DNA of 64,000 nt, taken from assembly GCA_003241785.1 (NCBI GenBank), contig QFPW01000001.1:372001-436000 (forward strand), in the 5' to 3' direction. Origin of the DNA: Rhodovulum sulfidophilum. Its GTDB lineage: Bacteria; Pseudomonadota; Alphaproteobacteria; Rhodobacterales; Rhodobacteraceae. Below, piece after piece: positions 20,109 to 28,620 of the stretch (position 1 is the stretch's first letter; every line of letters begins with the position of its first letter). A program made the translations under genes and the position numbers. The notes under the pieces were generated by a model that was not told where the DNA came from, searched no databases, and saw nothing but the letters and a program-made list of their open reading frames with translations.

Positions 20109-20769
20109 AGCCGAGCCCGCGATAGAGCGCCAGCGCCGGCTCGTTGCCGAGGCGCACCGCGAGCGCCAGTTCCGCCGCCCCGGTTTCCGCCGCCCAGGCG
20201 GCCGCGGCCGCGGTGGCGCGGCGCGCGAGCCCCTTGCGCCGGGCGAAGGGCGCGACGCTCAGCGCGTGGATCATCGCGCCGCCGCCCGGCCTTCCGTCCG
20301 CCGCGACGAAGGCGCAGCCCGCCGGCCGGTCGCCGTCGCGCGCGAGCAGGTAGACCCGGGGACCACGGGCGCGCGCCATCACGGCGCGGCGGGCCGGGCC
20401 GATCCCGCCCGCGTCCCAGAGCTCGATCATCCGGGCGAGCGGCGCCTCGCAGCGCACCACCCTGAACTCCGCCCCCTCGGTCGCGACCGCTTCCGCCGGC
20501 GCGGCGAGCAGCGCCGAGGCGTCCTCGACCGTGTAGCCCATCCCCGCGAGCGCGGCGTCGAGGTCCGCGTCGCCCGCGCGGATCATGAAGAGCGGGCGCT
20601 GCCCCATCGCGCGCATCGCGGCCTCGGCCGCGCGCGGATCGGCGTCGGCCGCCACGCGCGTCGCCGCCGAGGCCCGGCTGCCCGCGCCGGTCGCGCGGCG
20701 CAGCGTCCAGCCGTCCCGCGCCTCGGTCAGGCCGGGCCAGGTCGCCTCCAGGGTCTCGAAATAGTCCAT
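20065..20769 (-). CDS. GNAT-family N-acetyltransferase
   Basis: 234 residues. The conserved acetyl-CoA binding motif A is IHALSVAPFARRKGLARRAT (about residues 168-187), followed by GNEPALALYRGLGFREAARYHY, the usual GNAT motif B ending. The N-terminal half is a second, degenerate GNAT-like unit. The start at 20769 gives MDYFETLEATWP; longer upstream frames are GC shadows. The substrate is unknown. The 3' end overlaps the LysR gene by 44 bp. Confidence 0.85.
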   Translation of the reverse strand: MDYFETLEATWPGLTEARDGWTLRRATGAGSRASAATRVAADADPRAAEAAMRAMGQRPLFMIRAGDADLDAALAGMGYTVEDASALLAAPAEAVATEGAEFRVVRCEAPLARMIELWDAGGIGPARRAVMARARGPRVYLLARDGDRPAGCAFVAADGRPGGGAMIHALSVAPFARRKGLARRATAAAAAWAAETGAAELALAVRLGNEPALALYRGLGFREAARYHYRSAPA

Positions 20770-20931
20770 CGCCGCTCTTTCCGGATCTCGCCACGCGCCG
20801 CCCGGATGGCGCCCGAGGCGCGTCCCGGCGTCAAGAGGCGAATGGTCGGACAGGCGGACCGCGATCAAGACCGTGGCGCGGCGGCACCCGGGCGCGCTAT
20901 GCTTTACGCGGCAACAGCTGGGGTCCCCGCG

Positions 20932-21702
20932 ATGCAGGCGCCACGCGTCACTCCGATCGGGCTCGCCGCGCACCGGCTCGGCCGCGAGCTGCGCGCGCTC
21001 GGCCCCGCGGTCTCCCTGCCCGACCTGCACCGCGCGCTCGACGCCGAGCTGAAATCCGAGACCAACCAGGGCCTCCGCGCGCTCGGGATCGCGATCCTGC
21101 TGTTCTTCATCGCGATCCAGGGTTCGGACGGCACCTACGAGCTGCGGCTCAGCTTCATCCAGATGGACGTGCCGGTGCTCTACCTGTCGTTCTTCGCCGC
21201 GTCGCTCATCGCGGGCTTCTCCGGCGCGGCGATCAACGTCGCGCTGATCACCGCCTATCGCGGCCGGGTCGCGCGGCTGATCGCGGGGCGCGGCGCCGGC
21301 CTCGGCGCGCTCTCCGGGGCGCTGTCGGGCAGCGCCTCGCTCGGCGACGTCTTCTCGTCCGGCACGACCTATCTGCGCACGGTGCCGGGCTATCACCGGC
21401 GGCTCGGCGCGGTCTATCTGCTGCTGCTCGTCCCGCTGGCGCTCATCTATCTCATCGCGCTGCAGGGTCTCGTCGCGCTGATGGGCCGGGTGCTTCTCGG
21501 CGCGGGCCACGGCTTCGTCGATCGCGCGATCGCGGCCTCGGGCCTGCTGATGCTGGTCTTCTCGCTGGCCTCGCTCGTCTGCGTGATGCTCCCGACCAGG
21601 CTGGCGCCCGACCGCGACAGCCTGCGCTATCTGCTGCTCTTTCCGATCCACCGCCGGGAGGGCAGGCTCCATCCCCGCTCGCGGGAATGGATGGCCGAGT
21701 GA
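20932..21702 (+). CDS. Membrane protein of unknown function
   Basis: 256 residues. After a soluble N-terminal part with LPDLHRALDAELKSETNQGLRA come four likely membrane segments: RALGIAILLFFIAIQG, VLYLSFFAASLIAGFSGAAI, LGAVYLLLLVPLALIYLIAL and ASGLLMLVFSLASLVCVM. No family recognised. An in-frame ATG at 20899 would add 11 residues; neither start has a clear ribosome-binding site. Confidence 0.65.
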   Translation: MQAPRVTPIGLAAHRLGRELRALGPAVSLPDLHRALDAELKSETNQGLRALGIAILLFFIAIQGSDGTYELRLSFIQMDVPVLYLSFFAASLIAGFSGAAINVALITAYRGRVARLIAGRGAGLGALSGALSGSASLGDVFSSGTTYLRTVPGYHRRLGAVYLLLLVPLALIYLIALQGLVALMGRVLLGAGHGFVDRAIAASGLLMLVFSLASLVCVMLPTRLAPDRDSLRYLLLFPIHRREGRLHPRSREWMAE

Positions 21703-21769
21703 TCACGAACCCGGACGGGCGCGGGCCGTCCGGGCTCGAAGCGACGGCGGCGCGCGCCGTCGCCGCGTG

Positions 21770-22702
21770 TCAGTTCAGCGCCTCGTAGTCCACGAGGTTG
21801 GCGGGCGTCACGAGCTCGAAGGGAATGAAGGTCTTCTTCTCGTAGGGCTCGCCCTTGATGATCTCGAGCACGGTATCGACCGCGCCGACGCCCTGGCCCT
21901 TGGCGTTCTGGAACACCGTCACGTCGAGGTCGCCCGCCTTCATCGCCGCGAGCGCGTCCTTGGTCGCGTCGACGCCCCCGATCACCACCTCGTCCATCGG
22001 CACCCCGGCCGCCTTCAGCGCCTGGATCGCGCCGATCGCCATCTCGTCGTTGTTGGCGAAGACCGCCGCCGGCTTGATGCCGCTGGTCAGCCAGTTGGTC
22101 ATCAGGTCGAGGCCGGGCGTGCGCATGTAGTTCGCGGTCTGCTCGTCGACGATCTTGATGCCCGAGCAATCCGGCGTCTCGAGCACCTCGTGCACGCCCT
22201 GGGTGCGGCCGCGCTGGCCCGAGGTGCCGAGCTGGCCCATCATGACGACCGCGTCGCCCTTGCCGCCGATCTGCTTGCAGATCTCGGTCGCCTGCAGCGT
22301 GCCCGCCAGCACCTCGTCCGAGCCGACCCAGGCCTGCTTGTCGGGGAAGTTGTCGGCGGCCGGCGGCATCAGGTTGACGAACACGAGCGGCACGCCCGCC
22401 GAGGCCGCCGCCGCCGACATCGCATCGCCGGAATCGGCGTCGACCAGCATCACGATGATCCCGTCCACGCCCGAGGCGATGAAGTTCTCGACCTGGCTCT
22501 GCTGGCGCGAGATGTCGCCGCCGGCGTCCTCCATCTGGACGGTGACGCCGAGGCCGTCGGCGTGTTCCTGCATGTTGTGGCGCAGCACGGTCAGCCAGTT
22601 GTCGTCGAAGAGCGACATGGCGACGCCGATCGTCTGGGCCTGCGCCATGCCCGCGCCCCCGAGCAGCGCCGCGGTCGCGGCGCCGAGCAGATACTTCTTC
22701 AT
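21770..22702 (-). CDS. Sugar ABC transporter periplasmic binding protein (RbsB-like)
   Basis: 310 residues. A signal peptide MKKYLLGAATAALLGGAGMAQA precedes a Peripla_BP_4 fold: IGVAMSLFDDNWLTVLRH, SQVENFIASGVDGIIVMLVD, GGKGDAVVMMGQLG, AVFANNDEMAIGAIQALKAAG. Such proteins bind ribose, inositol or rhizopine-like sugars. It is the last gene of a three-gene minus operon with a Gfo/Idh dehydrogenase and an isomerase, which points to a cyclitol or sugar substrate. The matching ATPase and permease genes are not in this window. Confidence 0.88.
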   Translation of the reverse strand: MKKYLLGAATAALLGGAGMAQAQTIGVAMSLFDDNWLTVLRHNMQEHADGLGVTVQMEDAGGDISRQQSQVENFIASGVDGIIVMLVDADSGDAMSAAAASAGVPLVFVNLMPPAADNFPDKQAWVGSDEVLAGTLQATEICKQIGGKGDAVVMMGQLGTSGQRGRTQGVHEVLETPDCSGIKIVDEQTANYMRTPGLDLMTNWLTSGIKPAAVFANNDEMAIGAIQALKAAGVPMDEVVIGGVDATKDALAAMKAGDLDVTVFQNAKGQGVGAVDTVLEIIKGEPYEKKTFIPFELVTPANLVDYEALN

Positions 22703-22726
22703 GCGTATTCCCCCTTGTTGTGTTTT

Positions 22727-23932
22727 TCAGACGAACTTCGGCGTGGTCCAGGCGAGGTCGCCCGCCTCGTGGCAGTCCACGACGGCCTCGACGAAGGCGA
22801 CGCCCTTGAGGCCGTCGCGCGCCGTCGGGATTCCTTCCGCCGCGGCGCCGGCCGCGCGCCCCTCGGCGCGGGCGCGGATCGCCTCGGCGAAGCCGGAATA
22901 GAGATTGGCGAAGGCCTCGATATAGCCCTCGGGATGCCCCGGCGGCGTGCGCGTGCGCGCGCCAGTCGCCGCGGTCAGATCCTCGCGCCCGCGCTTGATC
23001 GTCTCGGGCGCGCCGAAGAGTTTGGTGAAGGTGAGCTCGTTCGGGTGCTCCTGGCTCCAGACGAGGCCGCCCCTGGCGCCGAAGACGCGCAGGCGCAGGC
23101 CGTTCGACTGGCCGATCGCGACCTGGCTCGACCAGAGGAGCCCCCGCGCGCCGCCCGCGTAGCGGATCATCACATGCGCGTTGTCGTCGAGCGCCCGGCC
23201 CGGAACGAAGGTCGCGAGATCGGCGGCGATCGCCTCGGCCCTGAGGCCGGTGACATAGCCCGCGAGATGATAGGCATGGGTGCCGATGTCGCCGACCGAG
23301 CCGCCGCGGCCGTTCTTCTTCGGATCGGTGCGCCAGGCGGCCTGCTGGTTGCCTTCGAGCTCGATGCCCGTCGCCATCCATTCGAGCGGGTATTCGACCT
23401 GCACGACGCGGATCTCGCCAAGATCGCCACGCGCGACCATCGCCCGCGCCTCCTGGATCATCGGATAGCCCGAATAGGTGTAGGTGACGCCGACGAACCG
23501 CCCGGTCTTCTCCGCGAGCTCGGTGAGCGCGACCGCGTCCTCGAGCGTCGCGGTCAGCGGCTTCTCGCAGATGACGTCGATCCCGGCCTCGAGGCAGGCC
23601 TTGGCGATCGGATAATGGGTGAAGTTCGGGGTGCAGATCGCGACCACGTCCACGCCGTCCGGCCGCGCCGCCTCGGCCGCGACCATCGCGGCGAAGCTGT
23701 CGTAGGAGCGGTCGGGGTCGATGTAGTTCCGCGCGGCGAAGGCGTGGCCGCGCTCGGCGTTCACGTCGAAGGCGCCCGCCACCAGATCGTAGTGGTTGTC
23801 GAGCCGCGCGGCGAAACGGTGGATGCCGCCGATATAGGCGCCCTCGCCGCCGCCGACCATCCCGAGGCGGAGCCTGCGGCCGGCGAGATCGGACCGCGCC
23901 GCGGCGGGCCGGAGGGTTTCGACCTTGGTCAT
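22727..23932 (-). CDS. Gfo/Idh/MocA-family oxidoreductase
   Basis: NAD(P)-dependent sugar or cyclitol dehydrogenase, 401 residues. The Rossmann fold starts LRLGMVGGGEGAYIGGIHRF (about residues 21-40); the catalytic EKPLTATLEDA motif follows near residue 130, and GRGGSVGDIGTHAYHLAGYV carries the conserved Asp-x-x-x-His pair. The start at 23932 lies 2 bp after the isomerase stop. With the isomerase and the binding protein it forms a sugar-oxidation unit similar to those of inositol or allose-type catabolism. Confidence 0.88.
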   Translation of the reverse strand: MTKVETLRPAAARSDLAGRRLRLGMVGGGEGAYIGGIHRFAARLDNHYDLVAGAFDVNAERGHAFAARNYIDPDRSYDSFAAMVAAEAARPDGVDVVAICTPNFTHYPIAKACLEAGIDVICEKPLTATLEDAVALTELAEKTGRFVGVTYTYSGYPMIQEARAMVARGDLGEIRVVQVEYPLEWMATGIELEGNQQAAWRTDPKKNGRGGSVGDIGTHAYHLAGYVTGLRAEAIAADLATFVPGRALDDNAHVMIRYAGGARGLLWSSQVAIGQSNGLRLRVFGARGGLVWSQEHPNELTFTKLFGAPETIKRGREDLTAATGARTRTPPGHPEGYIEAFANLYSGFAEAIRARAEGRAAGAAAEGIPTARDGLKGVAFVEAVVDCHEAGDLAWTTPKFV

Positions 23933-23934
23933 CG

Positions 23935-24987
23935 TCAGTACCCCAGGATTTCGCGATTGAGGGCCGGGTTCGCCTCGGCCTTGACGAAATCGTCGAAGGC
24001 CCGGTCGGAGACCCGGATGATATGGTCGGCGATGAACCTCGCCCCCTCGGAGGCGCCATCCTCCGGATTCTTGAAGCAGCACTCCCATTCGAGCACCGCC
24101 CAGCCGGAGAAGTCGTAGCCGGTGAGCTTCGAGAACACGCCCTTGAAATCGACCTGCCCGTCGCCCGGGCTGCGGAACCGCCCGGCGCGCTTGGTCCAGG
24201 GCTGGAAGCCGCCGTAGACGCCGCCCTTGCCGTCGGGGCGGAACTCGGCGTCCTTCACGTGGAAGGCTTTGATCCGCTCGTGGTAGTGGTCGATGAAGGC
24301 GAGGTAGTCGAGGCACTGCAGCACGAAGTGGCTCGGGTCGTAGTTGATCGCGCAGCGCGCGTGGTTGTCGACCCGCTCGAGGAACATCTCGAAGGAATTG
24401 CCGTCGTGCAGATCTTCCGAGGGATGGATCTCGAAACAGACGTCGACCCCCTCGGCGTCGAAGGCGTCGAGGATCGGCCGCCAGCGCCGGGCAAGCTCGT
24501 CGAACCCCTCGCCGATCAGCCCCTCGGGCCATTGCGGATAGGGATAGACATAGGGCCAGAGCAGCGAGCCCGAGAAGGTGACGTGCTGCCCGAGGCCGAA
24601 GCGCCGCGAGGCCTTCGCCGCGGCGAGCAGCTGGTTCACCGCCCATTCCTGCCGCGCCTTCGGGTTCCGCCGCACCTCGGGCGTCGCGAAACTGTCGGCG
24701 ATCAGGTTGAAGGCGGGATGCGCGGCGACGAGCTGGCCCTGCAGATGCGTCGCGAGCTCGGTCACCTCGAGCCCGTGCTCGGCGAGCGTGCCCCTGATCT
24801 CGTCGACATAGGTCTGGCTTTCGGCCGCCTTCTCGATGTCGATCACGCGCTTGTCCCAGCAGGGCAGCTGCGCGCCTTTGAACCCCTTGCCCGCCGCCCA
24901 TTCGGCGAGGCCCCGGAGCGTGGCGTACGGGGGCCGGTCGTCCGCGAACTGCGCGAGGAAGACGGCGGGGCCCTTCATGGTCTGCAT
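23935..24987 (-). CDS. Sugar phosphate isomerase/epimerase (AP-endonuclease 2 TIM barrel, IolE-like)
   Basis: About 350 residues of the xylose-isomerase-like TIM barrel family. Metal ligands appear in VDVCFEIHPSEDLHDG, INYDPSHFVLQ, KAFHVKDAEFRPDG and WAVLEWECCF. The longest frame starts at 25080, but the first 31 residues (MSWGGTGPRG...) are Pro/Gly-rich and unlike the family; the Met at 24987 (MQTMKGPAVFLAQF) is preferred, and Met at 24978 is another candidate. First gene of the operon with the Gfo/Idh dehydrogenase. GCAA-N6-TTGC sites lie upstream. Confidence 0.82.
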   Translation of the reverse strand: MQTMKGPAVFLAQFADDRPPYATLRGLAEWAAGKGFKGAQLPCWDKRVIDIEKAAESQTYVDEIRGTLAEHGLEVTELATHLQGQLVAAHPAFNLIADSFATPEVRRNPKARQEWAVNQLLAAAKASRRFGLGQHVTFSGSLLWPYVYPYPQWPEGLIGEGFDELARRWRPILDAFDAEGVDVCFEIHPSEDLHDGNSFEMFLERVDNHARCAINYDPSHFVLQCLDYLAFIDHYHERIKAFHVKDAEFRPDGKGGVYGGFQPWTKRAGRFRSPGDGQVDFKGVFSKLTGYDFSGWAVLEWECCFKNPEDGASEGARFIADHIIRVSDRAFDDFVKAEANPALNREILGY

Positions 24988-25096
24988 TTGGAATTCGCCC
25001 ATCTGCGCCGGCGCCAGGGCCGGCGGTTCAAACGCGGGACGTCGCGAGGATCCCCTCGGTCCGGTCCCTCCCCAGGACATTCAACCTTGCGCGGTT

Positions 25097-25195
25097 GCAA
25101 TATTTGTTGCGCACACTATCGAATCTGCAATGTTGCGTGTCAACGAGATTCCGCGCGATTTGTTGAATGCGTTAGCTATTCGCAATGTTTCTTGC
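25097..25195. promoter_or_regulatory. Pair of GCAA-N6-TTGC operator candidates upstream of the isomerase operon
   Basis: GCAATATTTGTTGC at 25097-25110 and GCAATGTTTCTTGC at 25182-25195 are two copies of a 14-bp inverted repeat. A shorter GCAATGTTGC lies at 25127-25136. The same motif occurs at 28540-28553 and 32406-32419, always upstream of genes in this cluster. Confidence 0.6.
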
Positions 25196-25232
25196 GTTCG
25201 TCCGGCGCGGCGTGTCCCGCGGCGCCGGGCGC

Positions 25233-26192
25233 TCAGGCCGCGATCTGGTCGCGATTGACGATCAGCGCCGGATCGAGCCGGCCCTCGAAGAAGTCGAGCA
25301 CGTTCTGGACGCTGCCGATCGCCATGCGCTCCGCGCATTCGGCGGTCAGCCCCGCGATATGCGGCGACAGGATCACCTGGTCCATCGCGAGCAGCGGATT
25401 GTCCCGCGCCGGGGGCTCGTCCTCGAAGACGTCGAGCCCCGCGGCGGCCAGCCGGCCGGACCGGAGCGCCTCGATCAGCGCCGGCTCGTCCACCACCCCG
25501 CCGCGCGCGGTGTTGACGAGGATGGACCCCGGCCGCGCCGCCGCGAGCTCCGCCGCGCCGATCACCGGCCGCTCGCCCTTGGGCGCGTGCACCGAGACGA
25601 AATCGGCCCAGGCGAGCCCTTCGGCGAGCTCGGCCGGCGCGACCGCGCCCTCGGGCCAGCCGATCCGCGCGAGGAAGGGATCATAGGCGCGGATCTCCAT
25701 CCCGAAGGCCTCGGCCATCCGCGCGAGATGCCGGCCGGCGCGGCCGTAGCCCACGATCAGCAGCCGCTTCTTCCAGAGCTCCGCCTGCTCGAGCCGGTTG
25801 CGCCAGCCCCAGTCGCCGGTCCGGATCGAGCGGTCGGCGCGCAGCGCGCGCTTCGCCGCGGCGAGCATCAGCATCATCGCCTGCTCGGCCACCGAGACCG
25901 AGTTCACGTCGCCGACCACCGCGAGCGTGATCCCGCGCGCGTTCAGCGCGGGCAGATCGACCGAATCGTAGCCGACGCCGTGGCGCGACACGATCCGGAG
26001 CTTCTCGCCCTTCGCGATCGTCGCCGCCGAGAGCGGCTGGGTGCGGATCACGAGGCCGTCGGCCTTGTCGATCAGCGCCGCGCAGGAGGGTTCCGAAACC
26101 TCCTCGACATAGTCGAAGGTGACGCCGGGGGTGGATCGCAGCAGCGCCATCCCGCTCGGGTGCAGCTTTCCGGCCACGAGAACATGCGGCAT
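25233..26192 (-). CDS. D-2-hydroxyacid dehydrogenase (NAD-dependent)
   Basis: 319 residues of the phosphoglycerate-dehydrogenase-like family. The cofactor motif is LLIVGYGRAGRHLARMAEAFG (about residues 143-163). The catalytic Arg is in SILVNTARGGVVDEPALIEA, and the catalytic His in VILSPHIAGLTAE. The start at 26192 overlaps the aldolase stop by one base (TGATG). Together with the aldolase and the semialdehyde dehydrogenase it may process C3 products of the aldolase, for instance as a tartronate semialdehyde or hydroxypyruvate reductase; that role is inferred. Confidence 0.88.
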   Translation of the reverse strand: MPHVLVAGKLHPSGMALLRSTPGVTFDYVEEVSEPSCAALIDKADGLVIRTQPLSAATIAKGEKLRIVSRHGVGYDSVDLPALNARGITLAVVGDVNSVSVAEQAMMLMLAAAKRALRADRSIRTGDWGWRNRLEQAELWKKRLLIVGYGRAGRHLARMAEAFGMEIRAYDPFLARIGWPEGAVAPAELAEGLAWADFVSVHAPKGERPVIGAAELAAARPGSILVNTARGGVVDEPALIEALRSGRLAAAGLDVFEDEPPARDNPLLAMDQVILSPHIAGLTAECAERMAIGSVQNVLDFFEGRLDPALIVNRDQIAA

Positions 26193-27022
26193 CAGTAGCC
26201 TCCCTTGGCGTTGATCACCGCGGGCCGCGGTCCGAGGCTCTGGCTTCCGGCCGTCAGCTCGCGGAACCGCGCGACGCTCGCCGCCGCCGCGCCCGCGAGC
26301 AGGCGGGAATCCCCCGAGACGGTCGTCATGTCGAAGCCCCAGCCTATCGCCCGGGCCGCGTAATCCGGCGTCCCGCAATGCAGCGCCGCCCGGATGCCCG
26401 CCTTCTTGCAGGCCGCGACGATGGTCCGGAGCGCCTCGATCATCTCCGGCTCCTCGCGGTCGAAGGCCGGGGCGAGCCGCCCCTGGTGGAGGCTGAAGGT
26501 GAGGTCGGCCGGCCCGACGTAGATGCCGTTCAGCCCCGGCGTCGCCGCGATCGCGTCGAGGTTCGACATCGCCTCCGCCGTCTCGACCATGGCGAAGGCG
26601 AGGATCTCGCCATTCGCCTCGGCCGCGTAGTTCGCGCCGGCCGAGAAGGCCGCGCGCGTCGGGCCGAAGCTGCGCTGGCCGTGCGGCGGATAGCGGACGT
26701 AGCTGACGAATTCCGCCGCCTGCTCCGCCGTGTTCACCATCGGGCAGATGATGCCATAGGCGCCGGCGTCGAGCATCTTCATGATGATGCCGGGCTCGAG
26801 CCAGGGCACGCGCGCCATCGGCACCACGCCGGAATGGCACATCGCCTGGAACATCGGCAGCACGCTCGAATAGTCGAGCGCGCCATGCTGCACGTCGATC
26901 GTCACGCTGTCATAGCCCTGCGCCGCCATGATCTCGGCGGTGAAGGGATTGCCGATCGAGAGCCAGCCGTTCAGCGAGGCGCGGCCCTCGGCCCAGATCG
27001 CCTTGAGTTCGTTTCGGATCAT
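26192..27022 (-). CDS. HpcH/HpaI-family class II aldolase
   Basis: 276 residues. Metal-dependent aldolase of the HpcH/HpaI/GarL family, which cleaves 2-keto-3-deoxy acids to pyruvate and an aldehyde. Visible motifs: NGWLSIGNPFTAEIMAAQGY, DSVTIDVQHGALDYSSV (catalytic His), PMARVPWLEPGIIMKMLDAG, AYGIICPMVNTAEQA and METAEA-like FAMVETAEAMSN, then GIYVGPADLTFSL. Transcribed between the semialdehyde dehydrogenase and the hydroxyacid dehydrogenase, with TGATG coupling to the latter. Confidence 0.9.
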   Translation of the reverse strand: MIRNELKAIWAEGRASLNGWLSIGNPFTAEIMAAQGYDSVTIDVQHGALDYSSVLPMFQAMCHSGVVPMARVPWLEPGIIMKMLDAGAYGIICPMVNTAEQAAEFVSYVRYPPHGQRSFGPTRAAFSAGANYAAEANGEILAFAMVETAEAMSNLDAIAATPGLNGIYVGPADLTFSLHQGRLAPAFDREEPEMIEALRTIVAACKKAGIRAALHCGTPDYAARAIGWGFDMTTVSGDSRLLAGAAAASVARFRELTAGSQSLGPRPAVINAKGGY

Positions 27023-27032
27023 CTCGCTCCCC

Positions 27033-28466
27033 TCACAGCACGATCTGCGCGAGCTTGGTGTCGAGGTAGTCGGAGATCCCCTCCGATCCGCCCTCGCGGC
27101 CCATGCCGGAATATTTGGTGCCGCCGAACGGCGCCTCGGAGGCGGCCATGGCGAAGCTGTTGATCCCGACCATGCCCGCCTTGAGCTCGGCCACCGCCCG
27201 GCGGGCCCGCTTCGCGTCCTTCGTGAACGCATAGGCCGACAGGCCCATCTCGGAGGCGTTGGCGCGGCCGAGCGCCTCGTCGTCGCTGGCGAAGCGGGTG
27301 ATCGCGGCGATCGGGCCGAAGTTCTCCTCGGCGAAGACCTTCATGTCGTCGGTCACGTCGGCGAGCACTGTCGGCTCGTGGAAGAAGCCGGCGTTGAAGT
27401 CCCGCGCCCGGCCGCCGCCCGCGGCCACGCGCGCCCCGGCTTTCACCGCGTCCTCGATCACGCCCTCGATCTCGGCGAGCCGGCCCCCGTTGATCAGTGG
27501 CCCCATCTGCGTCGCCGGATCGAGCCCGTCGCCGAGCCGGAGCGCCCTGGCCCGCGCGGCGAACCCGTCGACGAAGGCGTCGTGCAGGCTCTCGTGCACG
27601 AAGAACCGGTCCGGCGTGACGCAGACCTGGCCCGCGTTGGCGAACTTGGTCGGCACCGAGACGTCGAGCGCGGTCTCGAGATCGGCGTCGTCGAAGACGA
27701 TCAGCGGCGCGTTGCCGCCGAGCTCCATCGTCACCTTCTTCATCGTCGCCGCCGCGTCGCGGATCATCTGCTGCCCGACCCGGGTCGAGCCGGTGAGCGA
27801 GACCTTGCGGACGAGGGGAGAGTCCATGATCGGCGCGTAGGTCGCCGAGGTCGGACCGACCACGAGGTTCACCACGCCCTCGGGCAGATTGCCCGCCCGG
27901 CAGCAGTCGAGCATCACCATCGCGACGCCGGGGGTCTGGCTCGACGGGCGCACGATGATCGCGCAGCCGGCGGCGAGCGCCGGGGCGACCTTCCGCGCGA
28001 CCAGCGCGGCGGGGAAGTTCCAGGCGGTGAAGGCCGCGACGATGCCGATCGGCTCGCGCGTCACCTCGAACCGGCCGCCCGGCACCCGGCTCTCGACGAT
28101 CCGGCCATAGATCCGGCGGGCCTCCTCGGCGTACCAGCGGAACTGGTCGGTCGAGAGCACCCATTCGCGCGCCGCCTGGGCGATCGGCTTGCCGGTCTCG
28201 GTCGCGATCATCCGCGCCGCCTCGTCCGCGCGGCGGATCATCTCGTCGGCGATCGCATGCAGCGCGTCGGCGCGCTCGAAGGCGGAGCGCGCGCTCCAGG
28301 CGGCGAGGCCGCGGGCGGCGCTTTCGATCGCGGCCTCGGTATCGGCGCGGGTGGCGACCGGCGCCTCGCCCAGCGGCCGCTCGGTCACCGGGCTGACCAC
28401 CGGCGCGAGGCCGCCCTCGGCCGGGCGCCAGGCGCCATCCAGCAGCAATCCGAATCTCTCGTACAT
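27033..28466 (-). CDS. NAD-dependent succinate-semialdehyde dehydrogenase family protein
   Basis: 477 residues of the aldehyde dehydrogenase superfamily. Cofactor and catalytic motifs: AAFTAWNFPAALVARKVAPA, SLTGSTRVGQQ, the catalytic Glu in MELGGNAPLIVFDDAD, and the catalytic Cys in NAGQVCVTPDRFFVH. The C-terminus reads SEAPFGGTKYSGMGREGG. It heads a minus operon with the HpcH aldolase and hydroxyacid dehydrogenase, divergent from iolD. Substrate assignment to succinate or malonate semialdehyde is not possible from sequence alone. Confidence 0.88.
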   Translation of the reverse strand: MYERFGLLLDGAWRPAEGGLAPVVSPVTERPLGEAPVATRADTEAAIESAARGLAAWSARSAFERADALHAIADEMIRRADEAARMIATETGKPIAQAAREWVLSTDQFRWYAEEARRIYGRIVESRVPGGRFEVTREPIGIVAAFTAWNFPAALVARKVAPALAAGCAIIVRPSSQTPGVAMVMLDCCRAGNLPEGVVNLVVGPTSATYAPIMDSPLVRKVSLTGSTRVGQQMIRDAAATMKKVTMELGGNAPLIVFDDADLETALDVSVPTKFANAGQVCVTPDRFFVHESLHDAFVDGFAARARALRLGDGLDPATQMGPLINGGRLAEIEGVIEDAVKAGARVAAGGGRARDFNAGFFHEPTVLADVTDDMKVFAEENFGPIAAITRFASDDEALGRANASEMGLSAYAFTKDAKRARRAVAELKAGMVGINSFAMAASEAPFGGTKYSGMGREGGSEGISDYLDTKLAQIVL

Positions 28467-28539
28467 TTCCTCACCCAGATCTCGCGCCGGCGTCCGGCGG
28501 TTCGGCGGAGGGAGCCCTCGAGGCGCCCCGTGATTTTCC

Positions 28540-28553
28540 GCAATGTTTGTTGC
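28540..28553. promoter_or_regulatory. GCAA-N6-TTGC operator candidate in the divergent SSADH / iolD promoter
   Basis: GCAATGTTTGTTGC. On the minus strand a TTGACA hexamer (complement near 28570-28575) places this site over the expected -10 of the semialdehyde dehydrogenase promoter. On the plus strand TTGCGT and TAAACA with a 17-bp spacer lie just downstream, ahead of iolD. Confidence 0.6.
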
Positions 28554-28620
28554 ATGACTGTTGCGTTGTCAACAAGCATTCCGTAAACAGGATGCAACAG
28601 ACAACCGAGGGAGGAAGGCG

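Noticed and set aside
24022..25686. Long plus-strand open frame of 554 codons
   Set aside because: It mirrors the isomerase and hydroxyacid dehydrogenase genes; it is an effect of high GC at third positions.
28561..28620. Upstream start for iolD giving 20 more residues
   Set aside because: The extension covers the promoter and operator region; the ATG at 28621 has a strong ribosome-binding site and matches the family start.
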